Assembly: GCF_029227915.1 (NCBI RefSeq)
Contig: NC_079876.1
Location: 12,586,001 to 12,650,000 of the forward strand
Length of the DNA: 64,000 nt
Origin: Hydractinia symbiolongicarpus
Lineage: Eukaryota; Cnidaria; Hydrozoa; Anthoathecata; Hydractiniidae
Reading direction: 5' to 3'
The notes under the pieces are model-generated. The model saw only the letters and a program-made list of their open reading frames with translations, made no database searches and was not told where the DNA came from. The position numbers and the translations under genes are program-made. How positions within the stretch are numbered: position 1 is the first letter of the stretch; every line of letters starts with the position of its first letter. This document shows positions 47,344 to 60,800 of the stretch, in pieces.

Positions 47344-47368
47344 CTTCTTTCTAATTTATTATATCAAC

Positions 47369-50300
47369 TTAATAACTTACTTCGTATTCTTTTATTTTTC
47401 GTCTTATTATTTCCCGGTTTTGTTCATTCATCCATCCTCCAGCATAATCATAAGCTGTTCTTCCATATATATTTTCGATCGTCACATCAATATTTTCATA
47501 ACGTAACAAAACATCAACACATGAGATGTTACCAAGCGCTGCAGCATAATGTAATGGTGTGAAGTTGTAATCATCTACACGGTTGATGTTTGTTACATCA
47601 TGTCGACATAACATATCTAATATTGTGTGACGATCATGATATGCAGCCAAATGATAACTGTTGTGTTTCCATCTATTTTCCGCCCAAACATCACTCCCAT
47701 ATGAGATGAGTATTTCCACCATTGATGTATTGTCGGTGTAACGTACTGTCCACATCAATGGTGTGTATTTATCTTCATCTCTCATGTGAACGATGTTTGG
47801 ATGAATGGATAGTAATTTTTTCAGTTGTTCGATATCGTTAGATCTAATAATTTCCACGATATCTAAAAATAAAATAATAAATGAATAAAAATTATAAATT
47901 TATAAATTTATAAATTAATGAAACATGATAACGAAAAACTTATGACATCGATTTTAAGATGTTTCTTCTTATTGTAATAGATTAAACATTTTATAAACAT
48001 AAAAATAGTGAAAAGAGAATGTTAATATATTAAACATTCACAAATAATTATAAAAACACAAAAATAAATATAAGAACAAACGAATTTCGAGTATATTATT
48101 TTGATGTCATCAGATTAATTTGCGCAAGTGGAAATTCTTAAATAAAAAATATTTTAAGATAATTTGTTCGTAGCGACAAAAAAAATATCGAAGAAAATAA
48201 ACGATTATACAAATAAATACAAACATTGATAAACAGATGAAATATTAAAATTGTAATAACACTAATTTAATGACGTCATCATGTATGAATTCACAAATGG
48301 AGACAAATTAGAAACACAAAATTAATTGTCTAAATCATGATCAGCATTTTGTTTACCAAATACACACTGATTTTTTTAAATGAATTACATAAAGCGGCCT
48401 TATAACTCTTAAAGATTCTAAAAAAATGAGTCCAAATGTTCTAAAGTGATTTTTGAATCATATTTATTTTCTATCTCCGGAATTAAGTACAGCATTCGAA
48501 GGTTGCGCTTTCGAATGTTTCAACTTTCGAACGAGTGGATTAAAAGCATAAAGGAATTACCGACAAAGGTGTCTAATAACATACTTCCAGCCTCAGGGTG
48601 ATTTCTAAAACATTCTTAAATTTTAAAGTTTCCTACCCTTGTGGTTCATATAAAAGAATTCTTATAAAAAAGAAACAGTGTTAAAAATAATTTATCTGCA
48701 ATTAAATCTGCTTGCTAGAAACCAAAAAATGTATTTAATTTCTTAAGAACGTAGATTCTTATTAATTCAATTCTTATACATATAAGATTTATATATTTTC
48801 GAGAAGAAATTTTCGAGAGTTCTTCTTACCTTATAATCACATCCTGTTATTAAAAAAACTTGTTTTTGAATGAAACATATTCGTTTTGGTTGAGTATGAT
48901 ATAGTGATAAAAATAGAACGAATTGTACTCAATATATTCGATTTCGTCTGCACGAATATTTTAAAGATTGTTTTTTGACACGCGATCGGTTATTTATAAG
49001 AACAAGTTCTAAAGAACACGAGACTTAGGTACACAGCTCTTAGTAAATACTCCGTTAATTGTAAACGGGTTTCTCATGAAAAAAAATAATGTATAATAAA
49101 AACTAGCTGCTACTTTTATCAAAATTAAATTTTCTTTCACCTCACACATTTTATCAACATTATTTGTTGAATGAAACATATTCGTTTTGGTTGAGTATGA
49201 TATAGTGATAAAAATAGAACTACTGTACTCAATATATTCGATTTCGTCTGCACGAATATTTCAAAGATTGTTTTTTGACACGCGATCGGTTAAACTTTTT
49301 TATCATTTTAATTTTCAGAGTTCAACCTCGCGCCCAGGTTTTTTTTACTGTTTAGCTTCACGTCATTATCGGATGTGCTAAAAATCACAAAAGACTCGTG
49401 GAACGAGGCTGGTTTCTATTGTTAAAATGAAAAATAATCAGAGTTTATGACCTATTTTCGACCATGATTATACTCCTTTCTTTTCACTATTTTTTATTAA
49501 AAAGATACGTATCAAAATAATGCAAAAAATTGTTTATTTAAATTTTTGCTAATTTTTTTTTGCTTAGAATCACTTTTGCTAGAAAAAAGTCAAATTAACT
49601 TCCGTAAAAAGGACGCACTCTTTTTACATTCACAAAATGAGTTGCAGTAAAAAAAAAAAGAAATCAAAAAAATGATTAATATCTACTGGGTTGTATGTTG
49701 GCAAGGACCATAAATTTAAAACTTCGTAAAACAAAGCAGACAACATTAATGATCATTTTTAGCTCAGTTAAGTTAGCTTTCTTCGAGGATATTAAAAATG
49801 AATGTATCAGAACGAATATGTCAAAACAGATTCCTAAAATTTAATCCACAAATAAACACAAAATAATTTCTCAGAGCGGACTACGTTTAAAATAAACCAA
49901 TAAGCACAAAGTTAGCGTGGTCACATCTTACCCTCTGAAGTAGTATGGAAATTACCTATATTTGTTTAGGTGAGTGTATTTTTAACACCTTATTCTGATT
50001 TTCTTGTGATAAAAAAATATTCTGGATCTCCTGGTTATGGTCATTTATGATATTTAGAATTTTATATTCATTTTTGTATAATTTTAAAAACTTTACGCAT
50101 AACAACAAAAAAGTTTTGTGTGAACAACCTACCTTGAAAAGTAACAGCAACGAAATGTGGATAGGATAATATAATTTCTGATTCACCAAAGTTATTACTG
50201 GCTGCAACACGAAACTTGTATGTCTTTCCAACAACTAAATTATTGATAACACATCTACCATGTGTGGTCACACCTTCTACGTTCTGCCATTGTGATCTGT

Positions 50301-53300
50301 CGTTTTCCATTTCAATCACGTAACCATATCCTTCATCATTCCAACTAATTGTACACGAATCATCGTGTGTAAAAATGCAGCTCGCGTTGATTGTTGGAGA
50401 TTGAAAGCTAGTAAATAAATTTGGAAATTATAAAGGTAACCTTATATTTTTTATGTAGGATGAAAGGGATGACTTTGATGATGAAGTTGTGGCTTTTTAA
50501 GATATGGTTTGTAATACGTAAACAAATAAAAACTGGCAATTTTTTGGTATGTAAACTAAAAAATAAGATATATTTACTTGTTACGTATAATTTGCGCAAA
50601 ATCGCCCTCATCTGATTCATTCTTTTTATATTCAATTTTCTTTATCCGTTCCATGAGATTTTTGAATCTACGCGAATTTGTATTTACATATCCTATCGAT
50701 TTTCTGTCATTAACTTGTGTTTCAATGTAATTTTCGTTTGAATTCTTGCAACATTCAACAGAAATTTCATTCAGGTACTCTGGTAACAGATCTTTAATGA
50801 TATGTCCAGTTGATGAATTTGTAGCAGCAGACTGTATATTACACGCGCAAACAATTATCAGGCGTTCAGTTACTCTGGACATTCCTTCTAACGTCTTGTG
50901 TCGCAACATAGTGTCATTTATGTCAATACAACATACGGTTTCACAAAATTCTGTTCCTCTACTACCTTCTAGATTAGTAATTAAATCATAACCTTCGTTT
51001 TCCGGAAGATTGGTAACTTCATTGTTGTGATCGATAATGTTCCATTCAGTTTGTTTGTTATAAACAAAATAATCCCTTCCGATCAAATCCAAAACTTTTC
51101 GAAACGTGATCAATTGTTCCACAGTGTTATGAAAAAATAATCGTTTAATATTAACACGATCTAGATAGTATTCCAACGAGAGAGCTAACATGACAATACT
51201 TTTTTCTTCTGTTTCATTTTCATAATTAAGATGTATCAGTATTGGTTTTGTTCCTTCAATGTTATGTCCAACTTCTTGGGCGGAGTTGCATTTCACTTTG
51301 GTTAGGGTTTTGATATCTTCAGAAACATCTGGATAATTTGAGGCAGCTGCAATTTCGTCGATGTCCACTGGCTCTTTAAATATTTTTTTACCTTCTTCAC
51401 CTTTTTCTCCAATTTTTTGAGGGAGAAGTTTCTTTGAATTTTTGTGGACAACAGAACTTGTCGCCGCAGAGTTTTGGAGGGATGTTTTTTTACCAGCGCT
51501 GTCTTGAACAGGATGTTTGATAACTGATTCAACAGCAGAAATGTTTTTCTCAAATTCTACTAAAAAGTCAAAAATTTTCTTCGTTGTTCGCATTGCTTTA
51601 TTGAGGTAAAACACACGCATACCAGTTTCTTCGTATTTGTATTTATCATGATTTTTTGTTTCTCCAGATGTAACCAATCTCCTGTGCTTTTCCAAAGATT
51701 GCAGAAACAACACAATCATGGAATTCTGTAAAGCTTCTTCCCTCTCCAAAATCTGCTTCAGCGATAAAGCTTCTTGATTGTCAAACATCTCACCATCTAC
51801 CTCGTCGCTTATAAAATGAAATGACATGGCACCATGTTTCCTTAACAGGTTCAGTAATAATTGAGATACTGTTGGAAGTTTAGAGAGGTTGAGCTCTTTT
51901 GCTAATTCAATTGCATTTATTACTATCACGGTGACATTTCTGTTGCATTGAAATGTTAAGACGAATTCTTCGACAGCTTTCAGCAGTATCGTTTTGTCAC
52001 TCCACATAACATAATATATTATGCAGTTTCCTTCACAACATTGGTAAAGATGTTTTAGATAATTTAAAGCAAGAACAGATTTACCACTTCCCAATGGTCC
52101 CACGATGATTTTCTTTTTAGATTCGTCAAACAAAATATTTGACTGTTCAGGTGACAATAGGAGAGTGCTTATTTTCCCATGGATGTCATCTTTGATTGTT
52201 GGAACAGTGTTCATAGTTTCCCTACTTGCCATGAAACACATTGCTTGACCCAATATGTTCATGTACTGCTCTTTAATTTTCTTATCAGGATATCTTCTTG
52301 TTAATCCCAGATTCAGAAAAAACCTTTTAACCTTTGCGTCGTCTGACAAAATAGACTGATCTAACAATTGACAGCTTGCACAAACGTCGATGTTCTCTAA
52401 CTTTCGGAAATTTGGTGCTGCAACCACATTTATAAATCTGGAGGTACTATTCGAGATAAATTTTCGATTGATTGAAAACAAATGTTTAATATCTACTTCA
52501 CCATTTTGAAATTCTTCCTCAATGGTTGACGCACTGGTAGTTTTAGTGTATCTTATATTGACAAAGGTATTTTGAGATGGATGGAGCAGCAGAAGTCTGT
52601 GTTTATAATCCGGAACACGATCACAATAAGTATTTAAATTTAAAAGTCTCAGATTGTCCATGGTATTGTAATGTGTGAAAATCACAAACACCTGTCCAAT
52701 TTCACTAAGAAATGACTTTAGTCGAAAGGCAAGTCTGGATATCTCTTCATTTACCATCGGTGGTGGAAATTGAACAGCTTCTTTCAGAAACTCATTGTTG
52801 GATGTGCAGTTTTCATTAACATAATTTCTTGAACATCTTAAGTATTCGCTTCTACTTTTTTTTTGTACTTCTCCACAGCAGAAGAGCTGAATGTTAGTTT
52901 CATTAAGAGGGGTGCTGATAATTGACTCGATATGTGCTGCAATTTTGTCACTATTATGTGTATGGAGAGAAAAGTTGCTTTCTTTGTTGGTATACTTGTG
53001 AGCACAGGCGATGTTGACATCTACAAATATTAAAGACAGTAACGATAAGAAAACTTACGTGCATATGTTAAAGAAAAACCAATGACTAAATTGTAATTGG
53101 AGTACTTACTGTCGACTACAAATAATTTTTGCTTTCCGTCAATATCAAGCAGTGCTATGGCAAGCTGTGCAATATAATGTATAGCTCCTCTGTACATCGT
53201 CAATACCAGTCTATTGTCTTTTCTCTCTTCACGGTAATCTGTTCCTTGCAATTCTATCATTGTATCGTCTTCTTCCTGTTTCATATTAATCGTTTGCACC

Positions 53301-54884
53301 CTTTGAAGATCTTCATTATGAAACTTAACAACCATATCTCCTTCTTTGTTTTTATACATCCAAAAACTAAAAATTAAACGCATAATTACAATTGGTTAGA
53401 GACTCCATCAAAAAATTACCTTTTTCAGAAATTAGTGCAATATCATAAAGAAAACCATAAATCCTTATTAATTTTATTAACCTAATAATAACCTGAGAAA
53501 TACAACGCATTTAAAAATCATCCCCCCCCCTCCCGTGTAATTTCTACAATTGTTGTCCGTTTGACTTGAAACTTACCACAACTGTTGTCCAGGTATAAAT
53601 AAACAATTTGGTGAAAAAAAAAATTAGCGACGTCAACATTTTTGGTGATGACGTCATCAAATTTAGTGACATATGGAAGAAAGCACAAACTTTGAACTTT
53701 GTAAACGATTTTGAATGTTATATAATTGAGATGAATTTAGTAACAATAATAACAGAAATATAAAATAAGAAAACAATATAGACTAAGAAGTCACATAAAG
53801 CTTCGGCATAATTCCAAAGAAATTGTTTTTGGAAAATAAAGCAAAATAAAAAGTTTTGAAAAGTTCTGAAAAATTTGAAGGTGTAATTATGAACACATAA
53901 AAAAGGTATACAAAAAGTTTAAGAGCGGGGCCTGAATCAACCCCGTCCCCCAGCACGAATAGTAAGTGCAAATATGAATTTCACCTTCTCAAGTAAGTAA
54001 TTAACAAACAACAAGTAAAGAACAGTTACGTCTGTAAAATAGAGAAAAATAACAGTGGTCTAAAATTTTTGATATTTTCTTGGTCCAAGTTACAAAAGTT
54101 GCTTATGTGATTCAATGGAAGGGTAATTGACCATGTAAATATTAAGTTTGCAAGTGCCTTTTCTTCAATTAGACAGAAATTCAACGTGCACTTACAACTT
54201 TGAGGCCAATTAACTTGAAAACGAGGTGGTGACGTCAGTCATTTTTTTACGGCGTGGGTAACTAGGGACCACCTGGGACCAATTTGTGCAAATTTCTCAA
54301 ACCTTGGTCCCTGAAACCGTTTCGGAACGAGTTGATCACGTCAGAAACCGTTAAACCCCAATATCTCTGCAAGTGTTTGTCAAGAATACACGATTCTATA
54401 CATTTCTTGATCAGTATTTCAAGATCTATACGATGAAGACCAGTGGTATAGAAATTTCTTAATAAAGTTTTTTAGTACTTTGGGGGGACTTTGCTAACGC
54501 CAGCTCCTTCTCTGTTCCTTAAATATACATGTTTATATACCTTATTTTGATCAGAGTTCCAAGCTCTTTACGATAGATGCTACGTGTTAACAAACTTCTC
54601 AGAATAACTTTTTGTATAAAAAGTTAAATGCTCATTTGTATTGGCTGGTTAAATTTGAAGTTAAGTCAATTTTTTCTTTAAAATTGTGTCTCTCTAAATG
54701 CTTCTTAGGGGATAAATAAGCTGGAATAGTGAAAGCTTTATTACTTATATTTTAGAATTCTTAATACTTGGTTTAATACAAATAGGTTACCTAAAAAGAG
54801 TGTATCCGTAGATAAAAGTTACACGAGGCCAATAATAATTAAAATATTTTAAATATATTTAGCCATTTACCTGCAAGCAGACAT
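47369..54884 (-). CDS. SF1-helicase-like NTPase with FN3 and ankyrin repeats
   Basis: Exons in reading order: 54884-54871, 53366-53110, 53020-50578, 50407-50133, 47862-47369; phases agree (2,1,2,1), giving 1160 residues. Residues 1-90 are a short globular-looking region and 90-180 a Cys-rich one, both unassigned. The core holds Walker A GPLGSGKS (Lys404), FHFISDEVDGE (DE-box, Asp496-Glu497), a motif III-like SMIVLFLQ (about 525-531), AMRTTKKIF (Arg568), a Lys/Ser-rich insert (about 590-650), EGSRGTEFCETVCCID (775-790) and EGMSRVTERLIIV (802-814), the order seen in SF1 helicases and DUF2075/Schlafen-type NTPases. An FN3 domain follows (906-996; TISWNDEGYGYVIEME, GKTYKFRVAASNNFGES), then 3-4 ankyrin repeats (YTPLMWTV, HLAAYHD, FTPLHYAAALGN, GRTAYDYA). 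No signal peptide or membrane segment: probably intracellular. The FN3-ankyrin end resembles FANK1 in architecture. Function unknown. Confidence 0.8.
48867..49292. repeat. 126-bp intronic direct duplication
   Basis: 48867-48992 and 49168-49292 are near-identical copies (TGAATGAAACATATTCGTTT through GACACGCGATCGGTTA), separated by about 175 bp, in the intron before the ankyrin exon. Confidence 0.9.
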
Positions 54885-54898
54885 CTTTGTGATAGGAT
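54871..54898 (-). other. First coding exon with 5' UTR part, NTPase-FN3-ankyrin gene
   Basis: An exon of only 28 bases between acceptor CTTTTGTAG and donor GTAAAT. It supplies 14 bases of 5' UTR and ATG TCT GCT TGC AG, whose phase 2 fits exon 53366-53110 exactly. Chosen as the start because no upstream in-phase ATG lies in exon 2. Confidence 0.6.
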
Positions 54899-57149
54899 CT
54901 ACAAAAGAGAAAGACAATGTAAACAGTTGAAATCATAAGTAGAAAAATACAAGGTAAATTGGTTTAGATATATATGATTTTATTTAAGCCTGTAGGTTCT
55001 TAGTGTTACAAGCTTGTAGAGTTGAGACTAATAACTAAATCCAGGTGACTCTATAAAATCCTTAAATTGTGGTTCAAGATTAAAATAAATTGTTTTTTTT
55101 ATCTTGATTTTGATCTTGAAATATTTTTTATTATTGGAGCCTAATGATATTTTTATTTTTTAAGCCTGCTGATTTTTAGGGTAGAAAATAAAAATTGTGT
55201 GATTAGTATATAAATTTCTAATTTAAACTTTTTGTTAAAAATAAAATTTAGGACCAAGTGTATAAGAATAGCTATATCGGATGTGACTTTTTCGTGTTAC
55301 GTTGGAAGAATTCAATGGAACAGTCATTTACTTCCTCAACTTTTTTAGGTAAAATTTTCAACATTATTCTTACTACAGATTAAGAATTAGTGATTAGTTG
55401 TTTTGATAGAAAAAAGAACTGGAATCCAGTATCACACCTCCTCCGCATTGTCTGCTTAAGCAAGGGGACTTTGAATAGAAATTAACCCGTTATGTCTCTT
55501 TCTCTTCATATATCTCTATGGTTACTGCTAATAAATATTTGAAAAAAATGATTAAATTAAAAAATTAAGTAGATTGTTTATACGTCTAGACATACATCAT
55601 AGAAACTAAAATGTGTTTGTTGACTTTCTTGATTGGAATGTTAATATTTTCACACTTTTGTTTAATTATGTTAAGCACATCATAAGACAAATATGACAGG
55701 AGTTTTGGACTTTGCACTTTGTATTTACATTTATAGTTTGCTTTTCTAACATATTCTAGGTCAGACAGTCATGTGATTTGGCTTTTAGCCAATGGTTAGT
55801 GCATTGCGAGGAGAAAACTAGCCCTGTGGTCAAACAATGTAATAAGATCTTTAAGTAAAAGTCACAATATGTTTAGGTTAATGTTTTTCCTCAATGTGAT
55901 GACATTCTGACTTGAAGAATATAAAATTCACATCCATTTTCTAAACATTTCATGCCGCAACAACATATTATTCATAACTACTCCGTCCTTGAAAAAATCA
56001 AAAAAAAAAAAATACATTACAAAAGCACGAATCACCACGTTGGATTTATTTTACCAGAAAAAAGGAATAAAAACAGTTTAAATTTGATATTGTTCCTTTT
56101 TCGTTGTCATTTTCAGCCTCCTTGTTTGTATAAAATTTGAAGGCTACTCAATGAGCTTTATCAGAACTGAATCAAACATGACTCCTGAAGAAAAAATTAC
56201 AGTGAGGTCAAAATAAGCTGGATAATTGAATCACCATGGCATTCAAAATTAAATTAAAAGAAGTTAGCAAAACAAAGTTCTGAAATATTTAGATTTCCAG
56301 CAGGTCTAAAACTATGTATGTGAAAACACACCAAATGTGTAATATTTACCTCCATAATGATAAAGGTTAAAATCATATGCTATTCAAAAAAAAAAATATT
56401 GCAATTCAGTTGCTAAGCAAATCAAAGAAAAAGTTTATTTCAAAACTTGTGGTCTTGGTTTTATGTTTTATCTCCTTTGTGCTGTTTTTATTTCATCCTA
56501 TATAACCATGATCAAAGTCGCCTTGGTTGAAGAAAAAAAGACAAAGTAAAGAGGGCTGAAAAATACAAGGCGGTAAGACATTTCACAAAAACAAAACTTT
56601 TCATAAACTTTTTTTTTAAATGCTATATGCTGCAGCCTGTCTATTTAACTTATTTTATTAAATTAAAAAGGTATGACAATGCATCATTGTATGTGGGTTG
56701 CACAAGTTGTGAACATTACGATAAACATGATTTTTAAACAACTAATGTGCTAAACTAAAAGTATTTCAACATTGAACTGAAGCACACTTAAAAGTATTTA
56801 GAATATTTACATTTGAGATATAAAGTATAGTTCTTACACAAGTAAAAAGCGTGTAATAACAAAACGTCGCGTATTTCTTTGAAAGGGGAAAAGTTCTATT
56901 TTCTTAACATCAAACCTTTTTTCGTTTCTTTTATAGAGTGGTACAGTAGAGAGTAACAAAAATATTTTGTTTACTTACATTACCTTTCAACAATCAGTAA
57001 AACCGTCTTTCAATTTAAATCAATCTTTCAATCTTCCGTCTGTTTTTGTTAAAACTGAACTTCTCAGGTATCTAGCCTTTACGAGATTCAAAACGCAATG
57101 AGAAGGCGTCGTGTTTTGCATGAGTTTTTCATCTAGGTTTTGTCAAAAC
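54899..57149. other. Probable 5' UTR intron and promoter-proximal region
   Basis: No coding sequence seen. On the reverse strand a donor (GTAATG, exon edge near 56984) could end a non-coding first exon running back to about 57100, spliced to the acceptor at 54899. That exon is inferred from splice motifs only. Confidence 0.35.
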
Positions 57150-57244
57150 TGCGCATGCGCTATAGGCTTTGAAATAGGCGTTGTAGTTAAGTAGGCATGC
57201 GCGGTAGCATTGTGCGACAGTTCATGTGCTTGTGCGCATGCGCA
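57150..57244. promoter_or_regulatory. NRF1-type palindrome cluster, likely promoter
   Basis: TGCGCATGCGC at 57150-57160, GGCATGCGCGG at 57194-57204 and a perfect 12-bp palindrome TGCGCATGCGCA at 57233-57244. The consensus for NRF1 is YGCGCAYGCGCR. The cluster is CpG-containing in AT-rich DNA and lies just upstream of the inferred first exon of the NTPase-FN3-ankyrin gene. Could equally serve an unseen plus-strand transcript. Confidence 0.5.
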
Positions 57245-57730
57245 ATAAGTTCTCTTTGTTTATTATGTTGGCACAAAAGTTCCGTGAGAGAAATTAGATT
57301 ATATCTTAAACCTTTAGACTGAAATAAAATCAGTAAGTTCAATTTAACTTAAAAAAAACATGTAAGCGTCAATTACAGTAACGCCCTATTTTATTCCCGC
57401 CATACAACAACAGTTAAAAAATTAATAAAAAAATAGAAAAGTTAAAAAAAAATCCGTCTTGGCAAGTCGTTACTAACGTCACAAAATGGCTTATCTATCA
57501 TTATTTATCTACACAACATAAATGGTAGCTGCGAGAAGCTACAGTTGAATTTCTTGCAGAAATTTCACCTGGTAAATTTACGTGAATTTTGTATTGGCTT
57601 GAAACTAAAGTATAAAGAATATATTATGAATTTAAATGGCGTTCAAACAGACGTATTCTTAGAGTATTGTATTTTAGCAAAGATAAAAAAATAAAATAAA
57701 AAAAACTTTGTATGAGGAGTTGATTACAAT

Positions 57731-57890
57731 ACAAAGAGTACTTGTGTGTATTTTTAACCATACATTTCGAAAGAACTGTGAGAAAATAAAGGAAAAGCTC
57801 TACTCTCCAGGATAAGAAGACTACAAAGAGTACTTGTGTGTATTTTCAACCATACATTTCGAAATAACTGTGAGAAAATAAAAGGAAAGT
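57731..57890. repeat. 92-bp period direct duplication
   Basis: ACAAAGAGTACTTGTGTGTA and the following ~50 bases occur at 57731 and again at 57823, with few differences. Confidence 0.85.
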
Positions 57891-60800
57891 AAATAACAAC
57901 TGTCTAAGTTCGACATTTTTTATGTCTTGACGTCAATGGTCACTTTCGTCAATTCTTTAATTTTAATCAGTGCGCATGCTTCAAAGTCACGAACACAAAA
58001 GATTCGGTGCTTTACGGATCACTCCTGAAATTGAATTCAGCCTAAAGTGAAACTTCACATGAACAGCCGCACTTTTCAGAGCCATGTGAAACTTTAATCC
58101 ACTTCATATAAGCATCCTCTTAGATGTTATTCTACGACAGATTAGAAAGAACAGTATATACGAAAATAGAAAGATTTAATCTTAACAACTACGAAAACGA
58201 GGTGAAGCAACATATTTAATTAAGACATAAGCAATACGACACCAGCAGACATTTATTATCAAATAGTAATCCAGTAACGCTATAAATGCCCCAATTAAAC
58301 TATAATGTTTTGCAAGAAATTTCTGGAAATAATGTTTTGTAATTGAAAAATTTTAGGACGTCAGCGGAGTGTCAGTGAATTCAAGCACCAGACAGTAACT
58401 AAAACAAAACAAAACCAAGGACATAGAGAGAGATAGCTGGATTGTTGCATTTTTGTAAATGATGTCCTTTTTAACGTTTTACCTTCTTTGTCTCGACATA
58501 ATTTCAATTATCGGGAACGGGATAGGAAAATATATTCTTTTTTTCTGTTAACATGTGCTCTATGGAGATAGAAAAACAAACTTAAAAGTGAATACCGCTA
58601 CATAACAGTTTGATTATATTAAAAAGTAATAAAAAAAGTTTAATTTTGGTCATATTTGCACAGATCCAACGAAAGTAAATGGTTCTGTAAAAAAAACTGT
58701 CATTTCCGCAAAGGAAATATCATAAAGTAAAAAAAAATATTGGGCCAACTGAATAACTAATAGGGGATTCTTGCATGGTAACTAAACATTGTCTTGTAGC
58801 CAGCTTTAAATAATTTATAAGACATCTTTCTACGGGCAATAAAGCAGGAACTGTCAGAAGCGTGTGAACATAGCAATAACAGTAGGAACAGATGAATAGT
58901 GCATTTTAGTGAATCCATTAATACCTGAACTATGGATTCACAAAACATTTGCGATACACGATGACGATTATAAATGATGACTCCATGGAGATTATTTACA
59001 TTCCTTGTAGGTATCCATCCTCTCATGAATTTTAAGCGTACACTTAAGTGCCGGAAAGTTCGTGCCTGTGTTTGAGCATCCAACCGACACACTTAGTCAG
59101 AAAAGTATGTTCGTTGTTTTTTATACTGTCTTTTTTTAAATCTGATTTACTCGATGGCATCTATGCAGAAGCTTAACTTTTTACGACTGTTGAACATTGT
59201 CAATACAAACAAAAACTAGAAACATTTGATCAAATGATTCACGTGGTTTTTTGCAATCAATATGGACACTAATCAAGCTTAAAAATGAGAAAGATAAGGA
59301 CTTATGGAGGTCGATGGTGGTGTTGAAGGTATATATTGCCGAACACGATAAGACTACATCTCCTACAGATGATCATACAAAAAGTGCTGCACATTATCAT
59401 CTCATGACATATGTTGTAAAGAAACGTGCTGTGAAGGATGATTAAATGCTTAAAAAGATAAGGTACAGAAAGAAAAAGATATAATGCACTTCATATGATA
59501 ATATAGGGAGAGAATAAAGCAAAATAACAACAAACCTAAAACATTATAAGCCATGTTCTTTAACGTCACGTATTATAATTAAATTAAAGAATGGCATCAG
59601 ATGATTTTGAACACAAACACACGCCTGAACATTTTATTTTGGTTTCACTTAAGTTTAAATAGACAGAGATATGTGTTAAAAACAAATACGTATGTAAAAA
59701 CAACAAATTCAAGACACTTTAACGCTTCCATTTGAAAATGACGTTTTTAAAAATTAATAATAATAATAACGGTTATATTTCAGCTCCATAAATGTACTAA
59801 ATGGCTCTTCTTCTGAAACAATATATGATATTCGTATGTGCATGTACCACCATTTTTATGGAAAATTCTTTAGTTATTTACAGAATAGAGCAATGTTTCT
59901 GAATAGTGAAGAAAGTAGAACCCAAAACGTAGATACAGCATCATGGAGAATTCGTACAGGAAAAGATGTTTGAAATAAATAAACTTGGACGCGACGTAAA
60001 TGGTAAGAAGCTACAGTAAAAGAAAGTGACAGAAACAGAAAATAATAAGAAAAGTGACAGAAACAGAAAACAATGAAAAAAAGAGACAAGCAATAAAAGT
60101 TACTACAACAGATCAAGAAAAAAATATGGTCGCCGTATTACAGTAGTAGTAGTGTGGCTGGAATTAGACAGAATGGAGCAGTCTTAACGTATAAGCTTGC
60201 GTGCATGTTTGACACAATTGATGGATACAATACTGACTCGGAGGTCTCAATACACCTATTTCCATATCCATTTTACCGTGAATGGAAACGCTGTATTTTT
60301 AAAACGAGGCAAGTTTTACGAGTTCTGTAAGCAAACAGGCGCTCGCAGTGAAACAGTGCCTCCTGCTTCATAATTAAGTTGAATTTGAAGGTATTTATGG
60401 ATGGTTAAGTTGACAGTTTTTTCAGATGCGGTATTTAAGGTTGCTTTAGTGTTAAAACAAACTATTTCAAGCCCTAAACCGTCGTTATTTTTGGTGGCTA
60501 GCTGTAGCTGTGCATATCTCAAGATTATGTGCCTTAGAATTTTCAGCTGAACGATGTGCAAAAAATAATGTAAACTTTTTTCAGGAAATCAAAGCTCCTG
60601 AAAACCAATTACAATTGCTTCAAAAGTTTAACTAGTCATATGTGGCAGTAGCTATTGGTGCTGACTTGCATGCAGGAAAGTAAGCTCGACAACATTAAGA
60701 ACGTAAGCAAGGATAAATAATCTGGAAAAATTAAATTATTACAACTGTTGGGTTCATTTGCAGAACACATGAGATTTGTCATGGAATATTATATCATGTC

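Noticed and set aside
33000-54600. A shared dispersed repeat linking about 31020-31090, 33000-33200 and 54230-54600 (TTCTTGATCAATATTTCAAG, TTTCGGAAC pieces)
   Set aside because: Similar short blocks are visible but alignments by eye are too weak to set boundaries.
58757-59092. 111-codon reverse frame with Leu-rich stretch
   Set aside because: No domain or splice partner; length is plausible by chance over 64 kb on two strands.
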